In this document: piece by piece, positions 57,228-64,000 of the stretch
How positions within the stretch are numbered: the stretch's first letter is position 1
How the letters are laid out: each line of letters begins with the position of its first letter
Source: Aquabacterium sp.
GTDB lineage: Bacteria > Pseudomonadota > Gammaproteobacteria > Burkholderiales > Burkholderiaceae_C
Length of the DNA: 64,000 bases
Direction of reading: 5' to 3'
NCBI RefSeq assembly: GCF_029946005.1
Contig: NZ_JAQSDR010000007.1
Span: forward strand, 1 to 64,000
Position numbers and translations under genes: made by a program
The notes under the pieces: model-generated
Seen by the model: only the letters and a program-made list of their open reading frames with translations
Databases searched by the model: none
Told to the model about the DNA's origin: nothing

Positions 57228-59918
57228 TCAGGGGCTTGCGCGAACCACCGACGCGTTGAGGGCTCGCTCCAGGGTCTCAACGCAATCGCGACGGTGTGCC
57301 TCGGAGGTGCTGGAGGGGCTGCCGCCCCATGGCCTGGACCGAAGCGTGGTCAGCAAATTTCTGGCTTGCTCGCGAACCACAGAGCGCACATCGGCCCGGT
57401 TGCTGGCCGATCGCAGCACCAAGGCGGACAGCCGGTTCACGTGCTCTCGCTGCAGATTGCGCCGCCAAGGCGCATCATCGCCCGTGGGAGCGGTCCCGGA
57501 TGTGCCCCAAACGGCATCCGTCACGCGCTGGTGCAGTTCGCGCAGCGTCAGCGGCGCTTCACGGCGGTCGCGTGTGCGGTCGATGTTGTCCAACATGCGC
57601 TCGCCCAGGCCATCGGCCATCAGCGTGTCCAGGACCAGGCGCTGCAACGATAGCAAGGTGTCGGCCAGGGAGAAGTCGGTCCGGGTGCCGCTGCCCTCGC
57701 TCCGCTCAAAGTAGTCGGGCGCCATGCGACGTTGCAGGGCGGGCGACAGGCTCAGGGCCCGCGGTGACAACAGCTCCTGGGCAATCAGGTCCAGGGCCGT
57801 TCGCTGCGTGGCGGCGGGCAAGGGGTCCAGGGGATCCCGCCCGTTGTCGCTCGGGTTGCGCCGAGTGATCAAGCCGCCAACCTGGCGCAACAGGATTTGC
57901 GAGGTGCGTCCCACGTCGCGCAAAGCGTAGGTGACCCGTCGGCGCAACAAACTGGGGTCGTGGGCTGCGCCCGTTTTTTCCGGGGCTTGGCGGGCGATCA
58001 AGTCTTTGGCGATGGTCAAACGCTGGCGGGCAAAGACCAGGGGGTCACGGCCCAGGTCAAAGGTGAGCGATTGGGGGTCGAGCCCCAGGTAATCGTCCTC
58101 GTCGGTGCCAAAGTCCAACTTGTCTGACCAGATCGGGTCGGCGCTGCGCTCGGCGATGCGCTGCAACTCGGCCGTCTCAGCGCTGCCCAAAGGCTTGTAG
58201 CCATACTCGATGGCCCAATGGTCGTAAGGCCCCAAGGTGGTCTGGAAAGCGGCGGGTGCGGGTTGGCCTGGGAGCGGCAGGTTGATCGGCGCGTAGTCCA
58301 TCACCGAGGCGCTATTGCCTTCACGCAGCGTCAAAGCGGGATCGGCCAGTTGCTCTGCGGTGTGCCAGCGCGAGCCCCGAAAGTTGTGCCGCAAACCCAA
58401 GGTGTGTCCCACCTCGTGCATGGTCGTGTCTTTCAGATAGGCCAACACGAAGGCCTGAACGTCTGGGCTGTCCGGGTCCAGGCGGCCTGATGCCGTCAGC
58501 AGGTCCAGGCCATAGCCCAGTTGTTCGGCCGCTTCAGCCGCATGCGTGCACTGATCGTCGGCCGAGTGGGCGGATGGTGCGGCGATGATTTCGCTGCGCA
58601 AGGTGCGAATCGAACGCGATGACAGGCTTTCCAGGGCGATGTCCGCCTGCAGGATTTCGCCAGTGCGTGGGTCCACATGCGTGGGCCCGATGGCACCAAA
58701 ACCGGGTTGGCTGTTGGTCATCCAGCGCACAGTGGCCCGGGTTGAACCCAGCGCCTCGTCCGCCTTGCCGGGCGACGGCGCGCGCACCTGAATCGCGTCT
58801 CTGATGCCGATGGCTTCAAAGGCCTGGTTCCAGGCCAGGATACCTTCGGTGATGACCTGACGATAGGCCAGCGGAATGTTGGGGTCGAGCTGATAGACGA
58901 TGGGCCGCGTGGGCTCGGACAGGGCAGCGGCCGGGTCCTTTTTCTCCAGCCTCCAACGGCTGATGAAGCGCTGCCGCGGGGTGCGTGCCAGGTCTTGCGT
59001 GAAGTCGGCCACCGTGGTGGTGAAGTAACCAACGCGGGGATCTGCAGCGCGCGGTTTCATGGCGGTTTCCGGCAAGGACCTCAGGCTGTAGCGCACATTG
59101 ATGAACAGGCTGCGTGGGTCTGGCACGGAGGTGGGCACACCTGGCGCCACTCCGCCCGCGGTGCCGCTGCCCGCCGCGAGGGCGCTGGTGGCGAAATGGT
59201 GCAGGATGTCAAAACTCAAGTGGTCGCTTTGGGTGCGCGCCACCGACAGCGCCGAATTTCGCGAATCCAGCGCATAGTTTTGTTTGTAGGCGCGCTGAAG
59301 CTGCAGCCCCAAGCCCAACATGTCGTTCACCCACAAGGGGTTGGCTTCGATCAGGATGGCCCCCGTCTGGGCCTGTGGTGCACTGGCCACGCCCACGCTG
59401 GCCAACAGGCTGGGCGAAAACGCGGCCTGAACCGCCAATTCCTGAGGCGTGCCTTTTTGCGCCGTGTAGGCCGCGTTCATGGCCAGCAGTTGCACTTGCT
59501 GTTGTACTCGGCGGAACTCTACCCACTGTGGGCGACCGACCTGGGCGGAACGGCTTGTGATCAGCCCACCAAAAACACCGGCCTCGCCAATGCCAGTGAC
59601 CACCGTGGGTGACAAGAAAAAAGCGCGGCCCAGATTGGCAGGCACCAGTTCGATCCAGACCTTGTCTTGCCGTTTCCACAAAGGCAGCAGGCCGTCCATG
59701 CGCTCCGCGCCTTTGATGACCGTGTCAAAAGCCGGGGCTTGCCCGAGGACGGGTATCTGGGCGGGGGTGGCCGCCGTCGGCGGGACGGTGGGCGGCGATG
59801 TCCAGCCGATCAACTGGACGGCGCCGCTTTGCAGGGTGCTGCACGCTGACAGGGGTAAAACCAAGAGCAGTGCCAGTCGGTGGGCCCACAAGGCAGAACG
59901 GGGGGGAGGCAAGTTCAT
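57228..59918 (-). CDS. Lipoprotein zinc metalloprotease, Met-zincin (DUF5117/DUF4953-like)
   Basis: The 896-aa protein starts with a lipoprotein signal peptide (LALLLVLPLSAC, lipobox Cys at about residue 26), so it is probably anchored in the outer membrane or periplasm. The zinc site is HEVGHTLGLRHNFRGS, the extended HExxHxxGxxH metzincin motif. A Met-turn candidate is ASVMDYAPIN about 40 residues later. The N-terminal DUF5117-like domain covers about 80-320. The substrate is unknown. ATG 59918 is chosen; the longer frame adds residues that spoil the signal peptide. Confidence 0.88.
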   Translation of the reverse strand: MNLPPPRSALWAHRLALLLVLPLSACSTLQSGAVQLIGWTSPPTVPPTAATPAQIPVLGQAPAFDTVIKGAERMDGLLPLWKRQDKVWIELVPANLGRAFFLSPTVVTGIGEAGVFGGLITSRSAQVGRPQWVEFRRVQQQVQLLAMNAAYTAQKGTPQELAVQAAFSPSLLASVGVASAPQAQTGAILIEANPLWVNDMLGLGLQLQRAYKQNYALDSRNSALSVARTQSDHLSFDILHHFATSALAAGSGTAGGVAPGVPTSVPDPRSLFINVRYSLRSLPETAMKPRAADPRVGYFTTTVADFTQDLARTPRQRFISRWRLEKKDPAAALSEPTRPIVYQLDPNIPLAYRQVITEGILAWNQAFEAIGIRDAIQVRAPSPGKADEALGSTRATVRWMTNSQPGFGAIGPTHVDPRTGEILQADIALESLSSRSIRTLRSEIIAAPSAHSADDQCTHAAEAAEQLGYGLDLLTASGRLDPDSPDVQAFVLAYLKDTTMHEVGHTLGLRHNFRGSRWHTAEQLADPALTLREGNSASVMDYAPINLPLPGQPAPAAFQTTLGPYDHWAIEYGYKPLGSAETAELQRIAERSADPIWSDKLDFGTDEDDYLGLDPQSLTFDLGRDPLVFARQRLTIAKDLIARQAPEKTGAAHDPSLLRRRVTYALRDVGRTSQILLRQVGGLITRRNPSDNGRDPLDPLPAATQRTALDLIAQELLSPRALSLSPALQRRMAPDYFERSEGSGTRTDFSLADTLLSLQRLVLDTLMADGLGERMLDNIDRTRDRREAPLTLRELHQRVTDAVWGTSGTAPTGDDAPWRRNLQREHVNRLSALVLRSASNRADVRSVVREQARNLLTTLRSRPWGGSPSSTSEAHRRDCVETLERALNASVVRASP

Positions 59919-59934
59919 GCAGCCAGTATCAAAG

Positions 59935-59970
59935 AAAAAACCCGGCCCTTGCATGCACAGGGACCGGGTT
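59935..59970 (-). terminator. Intrinsic terminator after the TRAP permease gene
   Basis: On the minus strand AACCCGGTCCCT pairs with AGGGCCGGGTT (one mismatch) around a short loop, and is followed by TTTTTTC. It lies 24 nt after the permease stop and ends the transport transcript before the metalloprotease gene. Confidence 0.85.
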
Positions 59971-59993
59971 GGTCGAGAAGTTACCCCGCTGGC

Positions 59994-62150
59994 TTAGGGG
60001 GGCGGCAGCGGGAACCAATCTTTCACGAAGGCCAACTCCGGGAAGTCCTGCACCGCCAACGGTCCGAAGGCCACGATGGCCAGGCCGATGACCATGACCA
60101 CCGGGGGCAGGATCCAGCGCTCATGGCGTCGGTAGAAGCCCAGGTGTTTGACTTCGCCGTCGGCCAGCTTGACCTCGGCTTCGCCGATGACCTGTCGCGT
60201 CAGCAATTGGTTCAGCGCCACGGGGGGGGACAGGTAGCCCAACTCGAACGCCACCAGCACCATCATCCAGAGGTGGACTGGATCGATGCCATTGGCAAAA
60301 GCGATTGGGGCCAGGGTGCCAGACACCAGCACGACGGCGCCGAACGGATCCATGATCATGCCGAGGAACACCATGGTGATCACCAGGAAAGCCATGGCCG
60401 TCCAATGGTTCTCGAACACGTGCGGGAAGTGGTTCATGATCTCCGAGCGCTCGATCACGCCGCCCATTGCCAGTGACAAGGTCATCAGGCTGAGCAGGGC
60501 GCCAATGTGGCCGATGGTCTCGTTGGTGGCGAAACGGATGGAGCGCTCCACGCCGGGCTGGCGATGGCTGGCGTAGTCGGGCGTGATCTCGGTTTTGCCT
60601 TTGTTGATGATCTTGTCGAAGATCAGGATGATCAACAGCATCACCGGCATGATCGTGGGCGCCGTGATTTCGTTCAGCTTGGTGTCCAGCGCGTATTCGT
60701 ACGTGGCCACCACGACGACCACCACGCCCAGGTAGGGCAGGGTGGGAATCACGGCGCGCAGGGTGCCGGGGATCGCCACGCGGAACGATTCGATCGAGGC
60801 ACGCTGCGTGCGCAGCATCTGGGAGGTCAGGAAGAACAGTGTTGAGGTCAGCAGGAAGACGTAGAAGCCCCAGTGGTACAGGCCGTTGGTCGTCACTTCT
60901 TTGTTCAGCGCGGCAATCAGCACTACCAGCAGGCAAGGGCGCAGCACCACGCCCAGCGAGCCTGACATGGCCGTGGCGGCCAATGCGAACTGGCGCGAAC
61001 CGCCCGAGGCGCGCACCTCGTGGTAGATGATGCCGGCTGCGGCGATCACAAAGATGCCCGAGGCGCCGGTGTAGGCGGTGGGCACGGCAGCGGCCAACAG
61101 GATGATGTAGGTCAGCAACTGAGGCGACAGGCGCCACGGACGCAGCAGGTCCATGAACAAGTCGATGATGCGGCTTTGCTTGAGCAGCATGCCCGCCCAA
61201 ATGAACAGGCCCAGATTCAGGAAGATGGTGGGCAGCTCCATCAGCTGGTTGACGTAGATGGCCAGACCAGCGGGGTGCTTATTCAGCAGAAAGTACAGGC
61301 CTGCGTTGATGCCCATGTATGCATACAGCGGGATGGCCAGCAAGGCGGCACCCCAGGTGCCTTCGCCATGCTCCGACTTCACCGGGATCACGATGCGCTT
61401 GAGGTTGATCACCAGGATAGAGGCGGAGAAGGCCATCCACACGTAGTGCAGCAGAGGGTGTTCGATCGGCACGCCGGACCCTTGCAGGATCTGGTAGTAG
61501 CTGACACACGAGTACAGCAGCAATCCGGCCGCAACGGCCTGGGAGATGGATTGCACCAGGTAGTCTCGGGTGTAGTGGCCGGGACGGATCCCGATGTGGT
61601 GGAACCCCAGCGTGGTGGTGATGGCGGCGATGGACACCATCAGCAGCAGAATCAGAGGGCGGTTCTCAGTGCCCACCTGGAACAGACCGAAGAAGCTGGT
61701 CTCGATGGTGCGGTAGATCTTGACCTGGGTGGTCTGATGCTCTTGCACGCGGCGATAAAGATCGTGCTTGGCCTTGCAAATTTGGATGGCTTGTTCCATG
61801 GACTTGCGCGCCACGGTCGGATCTTGGGGAGCTTGCTCGCCGAAGAGATCATCAACGTCGTCGCCAGCGGTGCTGCCGCTGGCTTTGGCTGCGGCCTGCT
61901 TCTGGAGCTCCACCTCGATGTCTTGATTGGCATCGCACGACGGCTTGGTCGGCTCTGCCCGCAGCATGAAATACTGCACTTGTGCGGCCGGATCGCCGAA
62001 CATGGACTCACCCAGTCGGAGCAACTGGCCGTGCATCATTTCACCGGTGCCAATGATCAAGGTCAGCAGCAGCAGTGCAAACACCGGTAGGCTAGAGAAC
62101 CATTCCAGCGGGGAACGGCCCAAAATTTGTCGAGGGTTGGAAGTGATCAT
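59994..62150 (-). CDS. TRAP transporter permease (large subunit, with fused DctQ-like part and periplasmic insert)
   Basis: The 718-aa protein has a DctM-like C-terminal half (about 290-715; PTAYTGASGIFVIAAAG, GMIMDPFGAVVLVSGTLAPIA, ELGYLSPPVALNQLL). It is preceded by a four-helix part (about 165-290) that probably takes the DctQ role. The N-terminus is unusual. After one helix (about 20-37) come some 125 hydrophilic residues, partly coiled coil, with two cysteines (C72, C125) and an acidic stretch DDVDDLFGE, before helix two at about 164. It is downstream of the AdeT-like binding protein gene. Confidence 0.88.
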   Translation of the reverse strand: MITSNPRQILGRSPLEWFSSLPVFALLLLTLIIGTGEMMHGQLLRLGESMFGDPAAQVQYFMLRAEPTKPSCDANQDIEVELQKQAAAKASGSTAGDDVDDLFGEQAPQDPTVARKSMEQAIQICKAKHDLYRRVQEHQTTQVKIYRTIETSFFGLFQVGTENRPLILLLMVSIAAITTTLGFHHIGIRPGHYTRDYLVQSISQAVAAGLLLYSCVSYYQILQGSGVPIEHPLLHYVWMAFSASILVINLKRIVIPVKSEHGEGTWGAALLAIPLYAYMGINAGLYFLLNKHPAGLAIYVNQLMELPTIFLNLGLFIWAGMLLKQSRIIDLFMDLLRPWRLSPQLLTYIILLAAAVPTAYTGASGIFVIAAAGIIYHEVRASGGSRQFALAATAMSGSLGVVLRPCLLVVLIAALNKEVTTNGLYHWGFYVFLLTSTLFFLTSQMLRTQRASIESFRVAIPGTLRAVIPTLPYLGVVVVVVATYEYALDTKLNEITAPTIMPVMLLIILIFDKIINKGKTEITPDYASHRQPGVERSIRFATNETIGHIGALLSLMTLSLAMGGVIERSEIMNHFPHVFENHWTAMAFLVITMVFLGMIMDPFGAVVLVSGTLAPIAFANGIDPVHLWMMVLVAFELGYLSPPVALNQLLTRQVIGEAEVKLADGEVKHLGFYRRHERWILPPVVMVIGLAIVAFGPLAVQDFPELAFVKDWFPLPPP

Positions 62151-62195
62151 GATCGCTCAGTTGGTGCATCGCAGCAAAATGCGTCCACCAGTAGG

Positions 62196-62217
62196 AAAAA
62201 GGGGGCTTTGAGCCCCC
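62196..62217 (-). terminator. Terminator-like hairpin between the binding-protein and permease genes
   Basis: On the minus strand GGGGGCT pairs with AGCCCCC around CAA, directly followed by TTTTT. It stands 39 nt after the binding-protein stop and 45 nt before the permease start, so it may allow less permease than binding protein to be made. Confidence 0.8.
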
Positions 62218-62256
62218 GGTTTGGTTTGAAGTCAGGCCTTCATGGGGCCTGAATTT

Positions 62257-63309
62257 TTACTTCCAGTCTTCTTCTGATTTGGTCGCGCATTCAGGATCTG
62301 CAGGATTCACGCTGCAACGAATGCGTTTGATGATTTTCAGCCCCCGCTTGTCATACAGGCCCTTCTGAGCGATGTCGATGCGTGACTCGCGCAGCATCAG
62401 GGTGTACTTGTAAGCATTCTCAGAACTCAACTCCATCCAGGTGGATGGAGGGATGCTGGCGTCGGATTGTTTGACCAATTGCAAGGCGCGGTCGAACTGG
62501 GTCAGCCAGTAGTCGCGTGATTGGTCGCCAAAACCCTCGGGGAACTTGGTCCTGTTCAGGATGACTTGGTAAGTCAGGATCAGGATCGGGAAGCGCACCA
62601 TGGCGCCATTCTTGCCGATGCCCTTGTACAGTTCCAGGGGCTTGTAGGCCAGCGTGGGCGCGGCGATGAAGTCCACCGCTCCGTTGTTGAACTTTGACGA
62701 GAAGTTCATGATGTCGGCCGACACGGGTTGCGCGCCGATCTTCTGGATCATCACGGCCTGGGCCTTGTCGTAGTCGAACGAGGCAATGCGCTTGCCGGCC
62801 AGGGCTTCCACGGTGTTGATCTTGCGGTCGTTGACGACGGGGTAGGCCGCGCCCAGTGGGATCACGCCACCCACTTCGTAGTTGCCATCGATCATCAGCT
62901 TGCCAGCCTTGGGATCGGAGTAGGTTTGCACGATGCGGCGCACCACTTCGTAGCTGGCCGCCATGTCGATCTTGCCATCCTTGACGATGGTGGTGGCACC
63001 CAGTGAATCGATGGCTCCTGCCACCTGGTTGAACTGGCGGGTGCGGAATGCTGTGGCGATCACGCCATCACATTGACCGGTGCGGAAGTCTTCGGTCGCG
63101 ACACGTTCGTCGGTGTAGCCCTTCAACTCAATCGACACACCATGCCGTTGAGCTGCGATCACGTAGTCCTTGGCCATGCTGAAGAGGTCACCCGAGGCGC
63201 CCAGCAGGTCATACACGCAGATCCGTTGCGCGGCCTGTGCGGCTGACATTGCGCTCAACGCCAAAACGGCAGCGGCGCTGATTTTGCTCATGGTTTTGAC
63301 CATCTTCAT
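62257..63309 (-). CDS. Periplasmic solute-binding protein, AdeT1/2-like
   Basis: The 350-aa protein has a clear Sec signal peptide (KISAAAVLALSAMSAAQA, cleavage near residue 26). It then resembles the family named after Acinetobacter AdeT1/2, with RICVYDLLGASGDLFSMAKDY, DGVIATAFRTRQFNQVAG, and a cysteine pair at the C-terminus (CSVNPADPEC). Some relatives are annotated as RND efflux components, but one soluble two-lobed exported protein beside a TRAP permease fits substrate capture better. The ATG at 63309 has an AGGAGA site 5 nt upstream. The ligand is unknown. Confidence 0.82.
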   Translation of the reverse strand: MKMVKTMSKISAAAVLALSAMSAAQAAQRICVYDLLGASGDLFSMAKDYVIAAQRHGVSIELKGYTDERVATEDFRTGQCDGVIATAFRTRQFNQVAGAIDSLGATTIVKDGKIDMAASYEVVRRIVQTYSDPKAGKLMIDGNYEVGGVIPLGAAYPVVNDRKINTVEALAGKRIASFDYDKAQAVMIQKIGAQPVSADIMNFSSKFNNGAVDFIAAPTLAYKPLELYKGIGKNGAMVRFPILILTYQVILNRTKFPEGFGDQSRDYWLTQFDRALQLVKQSDASIPPSTWMELSSENAYKYTLMLRESRIDIAQKGLYDKRGLKIIKRIRCSVNPADPECATKSEEDWK

Positions 63310-63327
63310 GAAGTCTCCTAGGTACCA

Positions 63328-63357
63328 GAAAAAACATGCGCCGATGTGATTCGGCGC
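63328..63357 (-). terminator. Terminator-like hairpin just upstream of the binding-protein gene
   Basis: On the minus strand GCGCCGA pairs with TCGGCGC around ATCACA, and TTTTTT follows three bases later. It ends about 19 nt before the start codon and abuts the ribosome site. It may end the upstream gene's transcript or act as an attenuator in the leader. Confidence 0.65.
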
Positions 63358-63516
63358 TAACTACACTTGTTTTTCAGTGCGTAAAAATCTGACCACGGCT
63401 GTGGGCGGGATCGTTGATTTTGTAACTATAGCCGCTCAAATGTTCCCTCAGGTAAACCCCGACCCCCACCCACGGGGGAGGGAGTTTCCCTAGTAAATTC
63501 AAGACGTTAAACGCGT

Positions 63517-64000
63517 TTACTTGAGGAAGCTGTCCGCATCGATGGCCGCACCGCCTGCCTTGTCATCCCAGAACTTGCCCAGGCTGTTGATGGGGGTGCG
63601 CGAGCCGGTGTTCTGAGTCCACATGCGGTCAGAGATGATGATCATCTGGGCTTCGGCAATCGAGTCCACCAGTCGGTAGTCGGTGTTGACCTTGAAGTTC
63701 TCGATGGTGGCAAAGCGCTTGATGGCGGCGCGCACTGCAGCCGAGTCGTCAGCGGTTTGGGCGGCAATGGCGGCCATCACGTGAGGCAGGCGCACACCGG
63801 CTTTTTCGCCAATGGCCATGTTGGTTTCAAAAGTGCCTTTGACGTCCTTGCCTTCAGAGCCACCGGGGATGATGCTCCAGATGGCCGCGCGCAGTGCTTG
63901 CGGGGCGCCCCACCACTTTTTGTTGTCCAGGCACGTCATGGCGAATTCAACCTGAGGGGGGATGTCAAGCGAGACGCCCACGGCCTGTTGTGCACCCATG
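63517..64000 (-). CDS. Unrecognised protein, C-terminal part (cut by window end)
   Basis: About 160 residues are visible and the frame continues beyond the window, so the Met near the edge is not necessarily the start. The sequence is soluble and has helical and mixed segments (CLDNKKWWGAPQALRAAIW, VRLPHVMAAIAAQTADDSAA, VDSIAEAQMIIISDRMW), a single visible Cys, and ends IDADSFLK. I cannot assign a family. It lies 207 nt upstream of the AdeT-like gene on the same strand, with a hairpin between, and may belong to the same locus. Confidence 0.7.
   Translation of the reverse strand, partial: MGAQQAVGVSLDIPPQVEFAMTCLDNKKWWGAPQALRAAIWSIIPGGSEGKDVKGTFETNMAIGEKAGVRLPHVMAAIAAQTADDSAAVRAAIKRFATIENFKVNTDYRLVDSIAEAQMIIISDRMWTQNTGSRTPINSLGKFWDDKAGGAAIDADSFLK

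Noticed and set aside
62257-63309. Naming the AdeT-like protein an RND efflux pump component
   Set aside because: It is a 350-aa exported soluble protein without membrane helices beyond the signal peptide, and its neighbour is a TRAP permease.

Overview
The window is a contiguous, GC-rich chromosomal segment that reads as a betaproteobacterium of the order Burkholderiales, most likely Comamonadaceae or a close relative. The reasons are the order pnp-tpiA-secG-tRNA-Leu-nuoA-N, separate nuoC and nuoD genes, DUF2818 and a Nudix gene directly behind nuoN, DUF3460 next to scpA, a fused pabBC gene, and a CCCCCCGAGGGGG / CTTGGGGCGGCCCGGCGG palindromic repeat of a kind I associate with this group. 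The family-level placement is inference. Nearly all the sequence is coding. I see no rRNA, insertion sequence, prophage, integrase or CRISPR array.

Layout. 1-2.2 kb: the 3' end of pnp, then tpiA, secG, a tRNA-Leu(GAG) and a strong terminator. 2.25-16.9 kb: the complete 14-gene complex I operon nuoA-N, followed by a DUF2818 gene and an ADP-ribose-type Nudix hydrolase. 17.8-19.8 kb (minus): a DUF2069 membrane protein and a GlcD-type FAD oxidoreductase. 19.9-23 kb (plus): a YihY-type membrane protein, a two-CBS-domain protein and aroC. 23-28.1 kb (minus): ridA-dsbB-pabBC-gloA packed as an operon, and a BacA/SbmA-like ABC exporter or importer. 28.2-30.5 kb: three small unknown genes and a Methyltransf_32-type methyltransferase. 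30.55-30.94 kb: a hairpin-rich non-coding gap ending in a minus-strand terminator. 30.9-32.5 kb: the bifunctional NAD(P)HX repair enzyme.

32.4-45 kb is a signalling block. A minus-strand operon encodes an unorthodox hybrid histidine kinase (three PAS, HisKA, two REC, HPt), a REC-PAS-GGDEF-EAL protein overlapping it by 4 nt, and a GGDEF cyclase. A sensor-less membrane histidine kinase is divergent from it. Convergent to that are a PAS-rich HisKA_2/HWE-type kinase and an ANTAR response regulator, which lie downstream of mrp/apbC. Together these suggest one phosphorelay that feeds c-di-GMP turnover and a second pair that acts on RNA antitermination.

46-57 kb is mostly housekeeping: metG (with a palindromic repeat inside the reading frame), a SulP transporter, a CYTH protein without a proper CHAD domain, DUF3460-scpA, a sterol desaturase family protein, panBC and a DinG/YoaA-type Fe-S helicase. 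57-64 kb (minus) holds a large lipoprotein Met-zincin and a transport locus. That locus combines a fused TRAP permease with an unusual periplasmic insert, an AdeT-like solute-binding protein, and an unrecognised gene cut by the window edge. Terminator-like hairpins stand before and after the binding-protein gene.

The most interesting items for follow-up are the TRAP/AdeT-like locus with its hairpins, the repeat embedded in metG, the structured 30.55-30.94 kb gap, and the phosphorelay/c-di-GMP operon.
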